Below, piece after piece: positions 1 to 8,442 of a DNA stretch of 64,000 bases. The notes beneath the pieces are model-generated. The model was given only the letters and a program-made list of their open reading frames with translations. It searched no databases and was not told the DNA's origin. Position numbers and translations under genes: made by a program. How positions within the stretch are numbered: the stretch's first letter is position 1; each line of letters opens with the position of its first letter. This DNA is from Pseudocolwellia agarivorans (GTDB lineage: Bacteria > Pseudomonadota > Gammaproteobacteria > Enterobacterales > Alteromonadaceae), in assembly GCF_002000085.1 (NCBI RefSeq), contig NZ_MUZU01000009.1, forward strand, positions 62,001-126,000, read 5' to 3'.

Positions 1-347
1 GTATCTTCAACTTTAGGTAAATGTTTATCTAAAAAGGCTTGTACTAGTTCTTCTGTTTGAGGACCTGTCAAACCATCAATAGGTTGAGCATCCTTAACTA
101 AAACAGCCGTTGGCAAACCTTGAACACCAAACTGCTGAGCGATTTGGCCTTGTGTTTGGCAATCAACCGTAGCGAGTACCATATGGTCAGGGAACAATGA
201 CACTTTTGCTGTTAATGCATCTCGTAATTCAATACTTTCAGGAACTTGCTCAGCCCAAAAACTGACAAGAACAAGCTTTGATTTTGATTCTTCTAAAACA
301 ACTTGCTGGAAGTTTTCTAATGTGATGGCAACGATATTTGAGCTCAT
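1..347 (-). CDS. YbbN/CnoX-like thioredoxin-fold protein (partial, C-terminus beyond window)
   Basis: The visible 115 residues start at ATG 345-347 behind a GGAAA Shine-Dalgarno-like run and form a thioredoxin-type fold: the strand with VLVSFWAE, then a later segment with FGVQGLPTAVLVKD that carries the cis-proline of thioredoxins. The position normally holding CxxC reads WAEQVPES, so both redox cysteines are absent. E. coli YbbN (CnoX), a co-chaperone/holdase with a C-terminal TPR domain, also has a degenerate site (SQHC). The TPR part would lie beyond base 1 and cannot be checked. It is downstream of, and on the same strand as, the acyl-CoA dehydrogenase gene, 149 bases away. Thioredoxin fold is clear; assignment to YbbN is an inference. 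Confidence 0.75.
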   Translation of the reverse strand, partial: MSSNIVAITLENFQQVVLEESKSKLVLVSFWAEQVPESIELRDALTAKVSLFPDHMVLATVDCQTQGQIAQQFGVQGLPTAVLVKDAQPIDGLTGPQTEELVQAFLDKHLPKVED

Positions 348-496
348 TGATATTTCCAATTAAAACAATATTACTCAATATTTTGGGGCGAACCTTAAAG
401 ATACAAGGTTTAAACAATAACTATATGTGAAAAAAGTTATTGTTTTAACCTTAAGATAATAATGGGATAGATAAAAAGCTTATCAGGCTTTACGTA

Positions 497-1654
497 TTAG
501 CTAACTTCACTAAGTAATGCTCTTGAAATGATCACTTTTTGAATTTCACTTGTACCTTCATAAATAGACGTTACACGAACATCTCTTGCGAAACGCTCTA
601 ATGGGTACTCTTTAATATAACCTGCTCCCCCCATAATTTGTAAAGCGTCGTAACAGGCTGTATTAGCTTTTTCGGTGGCAAAGTATTTAGCCATCGAGGC
701 TGAAGTACTAAAAGGTAAGCCTTTATCTTTGTTATCTGCAGCTTGCATTAATAATAAACGAGCAGCTTCTAAGTCAGTATATCGATCCGCTAACTTCCAT
801 TGTAATCCTTGAAAGTTAGACAATGATTGACCAAATTGTTTTCTCTCTACAATGTATTCGCGCGCATAATCCATAGCCGCTAAACCGATACCTAAAGCAA
901 GTGAACCTATACCAATACGCCCCCCCGCTAATTCACTTACTGCAATAGAAAAACCTTGGTTTTCTTGTCCCATAAGTGCAGTTGCTGGAATACGGCAATT
1001 TTCAAAAATAACTTGGTTAGTTGGAGAAGCCTTTTGACCCATTTTGTCTTCTCGTTTACTGATGGTAATACCGGGAGTATTTGCTTCAACTAAAAAGCAA
1101 GAAATCCCTTTACCTTTTTTTGCTGATGAATCAGTAACAGCCCAAACCACAAAAAGATCCGCAAATGAAGCACTGGTAATATAAACTTTTGTGCCATTTA
1201 AAACATATTCATCGCCTGCTTTTACTGCTGTGGTTTTCATACCTGCAGGATCTGAACCTGCCATTGTTTCTGTTAAGCAAAAACCACCGGCACGGTATTC
1301 GCCGCTGCATAATTTAGGTAAGTAATTTTGCTTTTGATCTTCATTACCAATGGATTGGATAACTTCTGCCACCATGTTGGTTACTGATGTTGTAACCGCT
1401 GTTGACGCACAAGCTCTGGCTAGTTCGGTTATTGCTAAGCTAAATGAAACAGCACCAGCTTCAACTCCACCGTATTCGGCTTTAACATTTAACCCCATAA
1501 AGCCTAATTCAGAGAGTTTATTAATATTACTTAAAAATAAAGTTTCATTATAGGTTTCATCAAGTTGTGCAGCCACAGGTGCAAGTTCTGACTCTGCAAA
1601 CTTCTTTGCCATGTCTTGGATCATGGCTTGTTCTTCAGTTAATGATAAATCCAT
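497..1654 (-). CDS. Acyl-CoA dehydrogenase (short/branched-chain size class)
   Basis: This 385-residue protein is a standard single-domain acyl-CoA dehydrogenase: FAD-dependent alpha,beta-desaturation of an acyl-CoA, with electrons passed to ETF. The family signature FCLTETMAGSDPAG lies at about residues 125-138, and the C-terminal IYEGTSEIQ (from residue 364) places the probable catalytic glutamate at about 366, as in butyryl-CoA dehydrogenases. Size and motifs suit short- or branched-chain substrates, but chain length cannot be read from sequence. A perfect palindrome at 1735-1750 lies about 80 bases upstream of the start and is a likely operator. The gene appears monocistronic or is followed by the YbbN-like gene. 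Confidence 0.9.
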   Translation of the reverse strand: MDLSLTEEQAMIQDMAKKFAESELAPVAAQLDETYNETLFLSNINKLSELGFMGLNVKAEYGGVEAGAVSFSLAITELARACASTAVTTSVTNMVAEVIQSIGNEDQKQNYLPKLCSGEYRAGGFCLTETMAGSDPAGMKTTAVKAGDEYVLNGTKVYITSASFADLFVVWAVTDSSAKKGKGISCFLVEANTPGITISKREDKMGQKASPTNQVIFENCRIPATALMGQENQGFSIAVSELAGGRIGIGSLALGIGLAAMDYAREYIVERKQFGQSLSNFQGLQWKLADRYTDLEAARLLLMQAADNKDKGLPFSTSASMAKYFATEKANTACYDALQIMGGAGYIKEYPLERFARDVRVTSIYEGTSEIQKVIISRALLSEVS

Positions 1655-1734
1655 AAGAGCCCTCTATCTCGTTAATACTTTCGTTAATCTCTGTTTATAG
1701 TGTAATCAAAGAAGCTTAAATATTCATTAATTAT

Positions 1735-1750
1735 TTTACGTTAACGTAAA
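1735..1750 (-). promoter_or_regulatory. Perfect 16-bp palindrome upstream of acyl-CoA dehydrogenase (putative operator)
   Basis: TTTACGTTAACGTAAA is a perfect dyad in the 5' region of the acyl-CoA dehydrogenase gene, about 81 bases before its ATG. It resembles, from memory, the palindromes assigned to MerR-type LiuR regulators of branched-chain amino acid and fatty acid catabolism in gammaproteobacteria. The palindrome is seen directly; the regulator assignment is inference. Confidence 0.5.
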
Positions 1751-1799
1751 CTTACCCTTAGGGTTTTATCAAAAAAAAAATTATTTTTTATTTTTCCCA

Positions 1800-1831
1800 T
1801 AAAAAAACGCGCTAAAAAGCACGTTTTTTTA
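1800..1831 (-). terminator. Rho-independent terminator of the folB-folK-uppP operon
   Basis: The minus strand reads an A-rich arm ending ACGTGCT, a 4-base loop, then AGCGCGT and a run of seven T; one internal mismatch. It lies 20 bases past the uppP stop codon. Both arms are A/T tracts, so it may act in both directions. Confidence 0.7.
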
Positions 1832-1851
1832 ACTTAAACAATAATTAAATT

Positions 1852-2664
1852 TTAACCTAATACAAACCACAATAAACCAAAGCCTAACACTAAACGGTAA
1901 ATAACAAATGGCATCATACCTATTTTATCAAGTAACACTAAAAAGAAATGAATACAGGCGTATGCACTAACAAAAGCAAGTACGCTACCTAAGCCTATCG
2001 CATTCCAATCAACCGCATCAGCTGAAGTAATAAGTTTTAGTGTTAAGTAACTTCCGGCCATTGCAATAGCGGGAATTGATAATAAAAATGAGAATCTAGC
2101 CGCGTTTTCTCTACTTAAACCTAACATTAAACCTATGGTCATGGTTATACCTGAACGGGAAGTTCCAGGAATTAACGCTATAGCTTGTGCGAAACCAATC
2201 AGCATAGCGCCTTTAAAGCCCATTTTTTCAATACTTACATTTTGTTTAGCTTTAATATCAGCAAAACCAAGTAGCACACCAAAAATAATGGTTGTTCCGG
2301 CAATCACCAAGGCTGAGCGTAAATACTCTTCAATAATATCTTTACCCAGTAAACCAAATAATCCGGCAGGAATTGTGGCAAACAAAATCCACCAAGCTAA
2401 TGTACCATCAAAATTACTTTCTGTTTCTTTATTACGCTGCGTAATAGTTGAAATCCACGCAACAGCCATGCTGCCTACTTCTTTCCTAAAATATAAAACA
2501 ACAGCTAATAAAGTACCCACATGTACTGCTACATCGAAGGCTAAACCTTGATCTTGCCAGCCTAAAACAGCAGAAGGTAAAATTAAGTGAGCCGAACTAC
2601 TGATAGGTAAAAATTCAGTAAAGCCTTGAATAACAGCTAATAAAAATATTTCTAAAGTACTCAT
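1852..2664 (-). CDS. uppP: Undecaprenyl-diphosphate phosphatase UppP (BacA)
   Basis: Integral membrane phosphatase that recycles undecaprenyl diphosphate to the monophosphate carrier for peptidoglycan and O-antigen synthesis. The 270 residues match the family length (E. coli 273). Both family motifs are present: [15 protein letters not shown] at residues 14-28 (Glu and Ser-rich loop) and PGTSRSG in the second half, which form the active site in known structures. The sequence is almost entirely hydrophobic helices. Its ATG overlaps the folK stop (ATGA, bases 2661-2664), so it is translationally coupled as the third gene of a folB-folK-uppP operon, and it is followed by a terminator at 1800-1831. 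Confidence 0.96.
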   Translation of the reverse strand: MSTLEIFLLAVIQGFTEFLPISSSAHLILPSAVLGWQDQGLAFDVAVHVGTLLAVVLYFRKEVGSMAVAWISTITQRNKETESNFDGTLAWWILFATIPAGLFGLLGKDIIEEYLRSALVIAGTTIIFGVLLGFADIKAKQNVSIEKMGFKGAMLIGFAQAIALIPGTSRSGITMTIGLMLGLSRENAARFSFLLSIPAIAMAGSYLTLKLITSADAVDWNAIGLGSVLAFVSAYACIHFFLVLLDKIGMMPFVIYRLVLGFGLLWFVLG

Positions 2665-3173
2665 GTATTTTGATTATCCATAATGTGTGACCATGAAAAT
2701 GGTATTTGGGTGATCGACTGACTCGCTTTATCAAAATTCTGCCAAAGCTGGCCATACGATTGGTTAGTAACAGGATGTTTAAGGCTTTCGGCTATTTCAG
2801 CAAGCGGCCATAAAACAAAAGCGTTTTTTGTAATTTCATCTCTGGGGATTTGTGCGGGTGTATTAAGAATAAGTTCATCAAACAGTAAGAGATCTAAATC
2901 TAAAGTACGTGGACTAAACTTTTTAGCTTGCTGCTCTCGTCCGTACTTAAATTCAATAGTACGTAATGTATTAGCAACCTCTTCAATCGTGTTTGACGTT
3001 TCTACACCAATAACCATGTTATAAAAGTCTGAGCCATCAAAACCTACGGCTTTACTTTCATATAAAGAAGAAAGCGTTAAAGCACCAAATACTTTTGCAA
3101 GTTCAGTCAGACCGTGCTTAACGTGATATTCCCTATTTATATTACTGCCTAAAGAAATATAAAGGTACGACAT
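2661..3173 (-). CDS. folK: 6-hydroxymethyl-dihydropterin pyrophosphokinase FolK
   Basis: Cytoplasmic enzyme that transfers pyrophosphate from ATP to 6-hydroxymethyl-7,8-dihydropterin in folate synthesis. The 170 residues carry the N-terminal YISLGSN motif, the GREQQAKK...[11 protein letters not shown] stretch with the Mg-binding aspartates, and [18 protein letters not shown] near the C-terminus, all typical of HPPK. It sits directly after folB (the previous step of the pathway), sharing one base with it, and overlaps uppP by four bases. Two consecutive folate enzymes in one transcript support the assignment. Confidence 0.96.
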   Translation of the reverse strand: MSYLYISLGSNINREYHVKHGLTELAKVFGALTLSSLYESKAVGFDGSDFYNMVIGVETSNTIEEVANTLRTIEFKYGREQQAKKFSPRTLDLDLLLFDELILNTPAQIPRDEITKNAFVLWPLAEIAESLKHPVTNQSYGQLWQNFDKASQSITQIPFSWSHIMDNQNT

Positions 3174-3529
3174 TAAGCCATTACGCCTCTTTCAATTTCA
3201 ACACCAACCGTTTTGGTGTTATGAACAGCGCCAGGTTTACCCACTTTAAGTTTTAACCACGGAATTTGGTAAGTGCTCATTAAGTACTGAGCTAAACGTT
3301 CCGCCAATGTTTCAATTAAATCGACGGGATTAGCATTAGCAAATACTTCTACGTCTTCAGAAATTTTTGCGTAATCTAATGTTTTTGCTAATTCGTCATT
3401 AAGTGCTGCTTTGGATATATCCCAACCTAGTGTTAAATCTATGATCAGTGTTTGCTTGATTTGCTTTTCCCACTCATAAAAGCCAATAGTGGTTTGAATG
3501 CTTAAACCTTCGATACAAACTTTATCCAT
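3173..3529 (-). CDS. folB: Dihydroneopterin aldolase FolB
   Basis: Converts 7,8-dihydroneopterin to 6-hydroxymethyl-dihydropterin and glycolaldehyde. The 118 residues match the family length; IGFYEWEK near residue 16 (conserved Gly and Glu), the IETLAERLA helix around residue 84, and KPGAV with the conserved lysine near the C-terminus are seen. It is the first gene of the folB-folK-uppP operon and is divergent from plsY, as in many gammaproteobacteria. The 259-base gap to plsY holds both promoters; no convincing -35/-10 pair was chosen. Confidence 0.95.
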   Translation of the reverse strand: MDKVCIEGLSIQTTIGFYEWEKQIKQTLIIDLTLGWDISKAALNDELAKTLDYAKISEDVEVFANANPVDLIETLAERLAQYLMSTYQIPWLKLKVGKPGAVHNTKTVGVEIERGVMA

Positions 3530-3788
3530 ATTTCAAAACTCTTTATTACACGGCATAATTAGATTATGTTATAACTTCAAATAGTTAATTTGATGCATAA
3601 TACCAATTGAATTATTTATTAGGCGTAATTTTACCTATCTAAATCATTAAAAACCAGAAATGTATTAGAATATAATTAACTATCTTTAGGCTTTACTCAT
3701 TAGCGCACCTAATGAGAACGTTGTTTTCTATAATTAGATAACTTTAGATTCACTTATAACTACTTAACAATATTTTAAGAGAAAACTC

Positions 3789-4385
3789 ATTACACATTAT
3801 TATTTAATATTAGGAATAATTGTACTCGCTTATTTAGCGGGCTCAATTTCTAGTGCTATTTTAATATGTAAAATTCAACATTTACCTGATCCTCGTGATG
3901 TTGGTTCACATAACCCCGGCGCAACCAACGTGCTACGTAGTACCAATAAATTAACCGCTGCTTTCGTTTTATTTTTTGATGTGATTAAAGGAGCTATTCC
4001 AGTTTGGGGGGCTTACTTTTTAGGCATAGAACCTTTATATATTGGCTTTATCGGGGTTGCTGCGTGTTTAGGGCATATGTTCCCCATATTTTTTGGTTTT
4101 AAAGGGGGTAAAGCCGTTGCAACAGCTTTTGGTGTTTTATTACCATTAGGTTTTACTTTAGGAGGGCTATTAATTGGTACTTGGCTAATTGTAGCTAAAC
4201 TTACACGCTATTCGAGTTTAGCGGCTATTGTAACCGTTAGCTTAGCTCCTTTATATACATGGATGATCAAGCCCATTTATGTATTCCCTGTACTTATGTT
4301 GAGCGCACTAGTTATTATGAGACATAAAGATAACATTCAACGCTTACTTAAAGGTACAGAGAATAAAATATCAGTAAAAAGCTAA
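3789..4385 (+). CDS. plsY: Acyl-phosphate:glycerol-3-phosphate acyltransferase PlsY, apparent ATT start
   Basis: Membrane acyltransferase that makes lysophosphatidate from acyl-phosphate and glycerol-3-phosphate. Homology is clear: [12 protein letters not shown] in the first helix, then [46 protein letters not shown] and a C-terminal RHKDNIQRL. The reading frame stays open from 3768 but contains no ATG, GTG or TTG before GTG 3930, and starting there would delete the first transmembrane helix and the first two conserved motifs. The best start is ATT at 3789, six bases after the purine run AAGAGA, giving 198 residues (E. coli 205). AUU starts are known for infC and pcnB. A base-call error (ATG to ATT) is the alternative. 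Confidence 0.85.
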   Translation: MTHYYLILGIIVLAYLAGSISSAILICKIQHLPDPRDVGSHNPGATNVLRSTNKLTAAFVLFFDVIKGAIPVWGAYFLGIEPLYIGFIGVAACLGHMFPIFFGFKGGKAVATAFGVLLPLGFTLGGLLIGTWLIVAKLTRYSSLAAIVTVSLAPLYTWMIKPIYVFPVLMLSALVIMRHKDNIQRLLKGTENKISVKS

Positions 4386-4396
4386 CACTCTGCACA

Positions 4397-5422
4397 TTAA
4401 ACTGCAGGAAGCGTATCAAGCGGCCAGCGTGGTGTAGCTTTAAACGTTAACTCTTGTTCGGCGCCCGACTTTAACCGTTGTAAACCAGCATAAGCGATCA
4501 TGGCACCATTATCGGTACAAAATTCAGGGCGAGGATAAAATACTTCACCACCTAAATTTTTAGTAATAACCGCTAACTTTTCACGTAGCGCTGTATTAGC
4601 ACTTACACCACCAGCAATCACTAGTCTTTTTAAATCACAGGCTTTCAATGCTCTTTTACATTTTATTGCTATAGTATCAATAACAGCATCTTGAAAAGCG
4701 TAAGCAATATCAGCATGAGTTTGCTCATCCATAGTCCCTTTTGCTTTTTCTTCACGAATAGCGGTACCTGTTGCTGTTTTTAAACCACTAAAACTAAAAT
4801 CTAAACCCGGTTTATTAGTCATAGGGCGAGGAAATACAAAGCGGCCATGAACACCTTTCTCAGCCATTTTTGCTAAAACAGGCCCTCCGGGGTAATCTAA
4901 ACCCAAGAGTTTAGCCGTTTTATCAAAGGCTTCACCTGCTGCATCGTCAACCGACTCACCTAACAGTTCATACTGTCCAATACCATCTACGCGTACCAAC
5001 ATGGTATGCCCGCCAGACACAAGTAAAGCAACAAAAGGAAACTCAGGTACATTGTCTTCTAACATTGGCGCTAATAAATGACCTTCCATATGATGAACAG
5101 GCACAGCCGGTATTCCCCAACCATAAGCCAAGCTTCGTCCAATAGAACAGCCAACTAATAACGCGCCCACTAAGCCAGGACCTGCAGTATAAGCAACACC
5201 ATCTAAATCTTTAGGTGTTAAATTAGCATCAGCTAACACCTCTTTAATTAAAGGAATGGTTTTACGTACATGATCACGTGACGCCAACTCAGGCACTACT
5301 CCACCATAATCCGCATGAACAGCAATTTGGCTATATAAACGATGAGCCATAATACCTTGCTCGTCATCATAAATAGCAATACCTGTTTCATCACATGATG
5401 TTTCAATACCTAAAATACGCAT
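4397..5422 (-). CDS. tsaD: tRNA N6-threonylcarbamoyladenosine synthase subunit TsaD
   Basis: Catalytic subunit that transfers threonylcarbamoyl from TC-AMP to A37 of ANN-decoding tRNAs, with TsaB and TsaE. The start is placed at [14 protein letters not shown] (341 residues; E. coli 337); the open frame extends 25 codons further upstream but that part has no homology and contains half of a 22-bp tandem repeat. HHMEGH (metal ligands), LLVSGGHT, the [11 protein letters not shown] segment and [10 protein letters not shown] near the C-terminus are all present. The gene is divergent from rpsU and convergent with plsY (11-base gap), the usual gammaproteobacterial neighbourhood. Confidence 0.96.
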   Translation of the reverse strand: MRILGIETSCDETGIAIYDDEQGIMAHRLYSQIAVHADYGGVVPELASRDHVRKTIPLIKEVLADANLTPKDLDGVAYTAGPGLVGALLVGCSIGRSLAYGWGIPAVPVHHMEGHLLAPMLEDNVPEFPFVALLVSGGHTMLVRVDGIGQYELLGESVDDAAGEAFDKTAKLLGLDYPGGPVLAKMAEKGVHGRFVFPRPMTNKPGLDFSFSGLKTATGTAIREEKAKGTMDEQTHADIAYAFQDAVIDTIAIKCKRALKACDLKRLVIAGGVSANTALREKLAVITKNLGGEVFYPRPEFCTDNGAMIAYAGLQRLKSGAEQELTFKATPRWPLDTLPAV

Positions 5423-5467
5423 ATAAAAAGAATCCTCAAAAGTTAAGCGCGCAATTTTACCTGTGAT

Positions 5468-5511
5468 AAAAGCAATTCTCCACCATTTAAAAAGCAATTC
5501 TCCACCATTTA
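5468..5511. repeat. 22-bp direct tandem duplication in the tsaD 5' region
   Basis: Two adjacent identical copies of the 22-base unit that begins AAAAGCAATTCT and ends CCACCATTTA occupy 5468-5489 and 5490-5511, followed by the first few bases of a third copy. They lie between the tsaD start and the rpsU promoter, so they change promoter or leader spacing of tsaD. It looks like a recent slippage or micro-duplication. Confidence 0.85.
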
Positions 5512-5534
5512 AAGTGTCATATTGTTATTATTAC

Positions 5535-5564
5535 TTTACTTTACTTACCTGTTGGCTTTAGAAT
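5535..5564 (+). promoter_or_regulatory. Candidate promoter of the rpsU operon
   Basis: TTTACT (5535-5540) and TAGAAT (5559-5564) with an 18-base spacer resemble sigma-70 -35 and -10 boxes about 100 bases upstream of rpsU. The match is moderate and other placements are possible. Confidence 0.35.
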
Positions 5565-5662
5565 ACGGCACCAATTTTTGATAGAGCGGGTGATTTCGAG
5601 GCTTAGGCTAAGAAGGTTACCAATTTTATAGATTTAAATAGACACAAAGGTTAACAAAAAAA

Positions 5663-5878
5663 ATGCCAGTAATTAAAGTAAGAGAGAACGAACCGTTTGA
5701 CGTAGCACTTCGTCGTTTTAAACGTTCATGTGAGAAAGCAGGTATCCTTTCAGAAGTTCGTCGTCGCGAATGTTATGAAAAGCCAACTTGGGAACGTAAA
5801 CGTAAGAAAGCCGCTGCTGTAAAACGTGCTGCTAAAAAAGTTTCTCGTGAGAACGCTCGTCGCGTTCGTATGTACTAA
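5663..5878 (+). CDS. rpsU: 30S ribosomal protein S21
   Basis: Small subunit protein needed for initiation on natural mRNAs. The 71 residues are strongly basic and match S21 throughout ([20 protein letters not shown], then a lysine/arginine-rich tail ending RRVRMY). An AAAGG Shine-Dalgarno lies upstream. It is the first gene of the rpsU-yqeY-dnaG-rpoD macromolecular-synthesis operon that joins translation, replication and transcription initiation genes. Confidence 0.98.
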   Translation: MPVIKVRENEPFDVALRRFKRSCEKAGILSEVRRRECYEKPTWERKRKKAAAVKRAAKKVSRENARRVRMY

Positions 5879-5916
5879 GATATTTTAGTACTTACTTCAG
5901 TCAACTGAGTCAACCT

Positions 5917-6363
5917 ATGAGTCTACTTAGTCAACTAAAAGATGAAATGAAAATTGCTATGCGAGCTAAAGACAAATTGCGTCTTGGTGTTATTCGCATG
6001 GCGATATCAGCTGTTAAACAAGCTGAAATAGATCACGGTACAGAAGCAACAGATGAAAACGTATTAGCCGTTCTAACTAAAATGGTTAAACAACGTAAAG
6101 AATCTATTAAAATGTTTACTGATGGTGGTCGAGATGAATTAGCTGCAAAAGAAGCGGCTGAAGTTGAAGCGTTAAATACGTTTTTACCTCAACCTTTCAC
6201 TGCAGATGAGATTAATGATTTAATTAATACAGCAATAACAGAAACCGGTGCAGCTTCAATGGCTGACATGGGCAAAGTAATGGCAATATTAAAACCTATT
6301 ATGCAAGGTAAAGCAGATTTGGGCGCAGTAAGCGGTCAAGTAAGAAATACTTTAAATAGTTAA
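5917..6363 (+). CDS. yqeY: GatB/YqeY domain protein
   Basis: A 148-residue YqeY protein: an N-terminal helical part (LLSQLKDEMKIAMRAKDKLRLGVIR is split across the first two helices) and a C-terminal GatB-type tail domain including FLPQPFTADEINDLI and a final GQVRNTLNS. The family is related to the tRNA-binding tail of GatB, but a precise function is not established. It lies 38 bases after rpsU, as in many gammaproteobacteria outside the enterics, and is followed by a strong terminator before dnaG. Confidence 0.92.
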   Translation: MSLLSQLKDEMKIAMRAKDKLRLGVIRMAISAVKQAEIDHGTEATDENVLAVLTKMVKQRKESIKMFTDGGRDELAAKEAAEVEALNTFLPQPFTADEINDLINTAITETGAASMADMGKVMAILKPIMQGKADLGAVSGQVRNTLNS

Positions 6364-6394
6364 CTTTATATTCCCACAAGGGAAGTCTCAAAAT

Positions 6395-6426
6395 AAACCG
6401 CGATTGCTTATGCCTCGCGGTTTTTT
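6395..6426 (+). terminator. Intra-operon Rho-independent terminator between yqeY and dnaG
   Basis: AAACCGCGA (6395-6403) pairs perfectly with TCGCGGTTT (6415-6423) around an 11-base loop, and the right arm continues into six T. E. coli has a terminator at the equivalent rpsU-dnaG junction that keeps DnaG levels low relative to S21; this one probably serves the same attenuation. Confidence 0.85.
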
Positions 6427-6531
6427 ATTCCCTTAAATTTAAAGATTGAAAACTAATATCAATCAAACGATTTTATTGTGTAAAATAGAAAACGAAGTTC
6501 CCTATTCTCAACATTCGAGTGTTCTAATTAT

Positions 6532-8289
6532 ATGGCAGGTATGATCCCAAGACAGTTCATCGATGACTTATTAGCCAGAGCTGATATTGTTGAGCTTATT
6601 GATAGTCGTGTTCCTTTAAAAAAAGCAGGTAAAAACTATCAAGCTTGTTGTCCTTTTCATACCGAAAAATCACCTTCGTTTAGCGTAAGCCAAGATAAAC
6701 AATTTTATCATTGCTTTGGTTGTGGCGAACATGGCAATGCTATTTCATTTTTAATGGAATTTGATCGATTAGAATTTCCTGATGCTGTAGAAGAACTCGC
6801 TTCACACTACGGCATGACCGTCCCGCGTGAAGACAATAATCAAACGCCCGCACAACAAAAACAACAGCAACAAGTCTACGCACAAAAACAAGATGATTAT
6901 GCCTTAATGGAAAAAATCAGCCGTTTTTACCAACAGCAACTTCGTGTTGCTCATGACAAAGAGACCGCTATAAATTATTTAAAAGGTCGCGGTTTAAGTG
7001 GCGAAATAGTCAAACAATTTGGCATTGGTTACGTTAGTGACGCTTGGGACGGCATGATGAACGTATTTGCTAAAAATGCAGCAACAACCAAGCAACTCGT
7101 TGATCTAGGCATGGCAATTCAAGGCGATAAAAATAAGCCTTATGATAGATTTAGAGGCCGTATTCAATTTCCAATTAGAGACAAACGCGGCCGAGTTGTA
7201 GGTTTTGGTGGCAGAGTTTTATCAGACGGCACACCTAAATACTTAAACTCTCCAGAAACACGTATTTATCATAAAGGTCAAGAACTTTACGGCTTATATG
7301 AAGCAAAATTAGCAAACAAACAGTTATCACGCTTACTTGTAGTTGAAGGTTATATGGACGTAGTTGCCTTAGCCCAGCATGGTGTAAGTTACGCTGTAGC
7401 ATCTTTAGGAACAGCAACAACACCAGAACAACTACAAACACTCTTTAGAACCGTTAAAGAAGTGATATGTTGTTATGATGGTGATAGAGCAGGTAGAGAT
7501 GCGGCCTGGCGAGCAATGGATAATGCCCTACCCTTAATTCAAGATGGTTACTCACTAAGGTTTGTTTTTTTACCTGACGGAGAAGACCCTGATAGCTTAA
7601 TACGTACAAAAGGCCAGCAAGTTTTTGAGGCTATAATCGATCAAGCAACACCTCTTTCTGACTTTTTATTTGAGCATTTATTAGCTCAATACGATATGAC
7701 TTCCGCCGAAGGAAAATCATCTGCTATTAATAACTTTAAGCCATACTTAGAAAAGCTACCTGACAGCCATTTAAAAGATGCAATTGTAACCAAACTCGCT
7801 AATAACTTTGGCAGCGGTAATGAGCAGCAACTCGCTAAATTAAATAAAGCTTTTGCTTCAAAAAACACAAAAACGCCCATAAAAAAGCAAACAAAAATAA
7901 CACCTGTTCGATTAGCTATTGCATTATTACTTGAGCATCCCCATATAGTTAATGCTTTACCTGATATATCGATACTTACACATTTAAATGTACCTGGAAT
8001 ACCCTTGTTAAATCAGCTACTTATGATATGCAAGCAAAACCCAAGTATTCATAGTGCACAAATTATTGAAAAGTATAGAGGTCAAGAAGAAAGTAAGCAG
8101 CTCACTAAATTAATGTACTTAGAGCACCATATTGAACCAGAAAACGCAGAATCTACTTTTTTAGATATTATTGAACGTTTTCTCAATATCTTTATCGAAC
8201 AACGTACTGAAGCCTTACTTTCAAAAGAACAAACAACAGGTTTAACAAAAATAGAAAAACAAGAATTACATAGTTTACTCAGCGCCTAA
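6532..8289 (+). CDS. dnaG: DNA primase DnaG
   Basis: Synthesises RNA primers at the replication fork. The 585 residues have an N-terminal CHC2-type zinc-binding domain with CPFH at residues 40-43 and C61-x2-C64, a central Toprim catalytic domain with VEGYMDV and CYDGDRAGR, and a divergent C-terminal helicase-binding region. The start at 6532 is kept because MAGMIPRQFIDDLLARADIV aligns with E. coli MAGRIPRVFINDLL, although the Shine-Dalgarno is weak; poor initiation fits low primase expression. It lies behind the yqeY terminator and ahead of a separate rpoD promoter. Confidence 0.97.
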   Translation: MAGMIPRQFIDDLLARADIVELIDSRVPLKKAGKNYQACCPFHTEKSPSFSVSQDKQFYHCFGCGEHGNAISFLMEFDRLEFPDAVEELASHYGMTVPREDNNQTPAQQKQQQQVYAQKQDDYALMEKISRFYQQQLRVAHDKETAINYLKGRGLSGEIVKQFGIGYVSDAWDGMMNVFAKNAATTKQLVDLGMAIQGDKNKPYDRFRGRIQFPIRDKRGRVVGFGGRVLSDGTPKYLNSPETRIYHKGQELYGLYEAKLANKQLSRLLVVEGYMDVVALAQHGVSYAVASLGTATTPEQLQTLFRTVKEVICCYDGDRAGRDAAWRAMDNALPLIQDGYSLRFVFLPDGEDPDSLIRTKGQQVFEAIIDQATPLSDFLFEHLLAQYDMTSAEGKSSAINNFKPYLEKLPDSHLKDAIVTKLANNFGSGNEQQLAKLNKAFASKNTKTPIKKQTKITPVRLAIALLLEHPHIVNALPDISILTHLNVPGIPLLNQLLMICKQNPSIHSAQIIEKYRGQEESKQLTKLMYLEHHIEPENAESTFLDIIERFLNIFIEQRTEALLSKEQTTGLTKIEKQELHSLLSA

Positions 8290-8383
8290 TAGGCGTTTAA
8301 AGTTGTATATAAATAATCAACTTGATATAACAACTAGTTAACAATATATCGGTTTACGTCTGGTAATTAAGCAAGCATATTGC

Positions 8384-8389
8384 TATAAT
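8384..8389 (+). promoter_or_regulatory. Extended -10 promoter for rpoD
   Basis: TGCTATAAT (8381-8389) is a perfect TATAAT with an upstream TGn extension, 54 bases before the rpoD ATG and in the dnaG-rpoD gap. No good -35 is visible 17 bases upstream, which extended -10 promoters do not require. It would allow rpoD transcription independent of the attenuated dnaG message. Confidence 0.65.
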
Positions 8390-8442
8390 TCAAGGCTTAC
8401 TTTTTTCAATTTGATACCCATAAATTAGGTGGACACTCGTCA

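Noticed and set aside
5423-5497. N-terminal extension of TsaD by 25 residues
   Set aside because: The extension has no homology, overlaps the 22-bp repeat and would displace the conserved [14 protein letters not shown] start.
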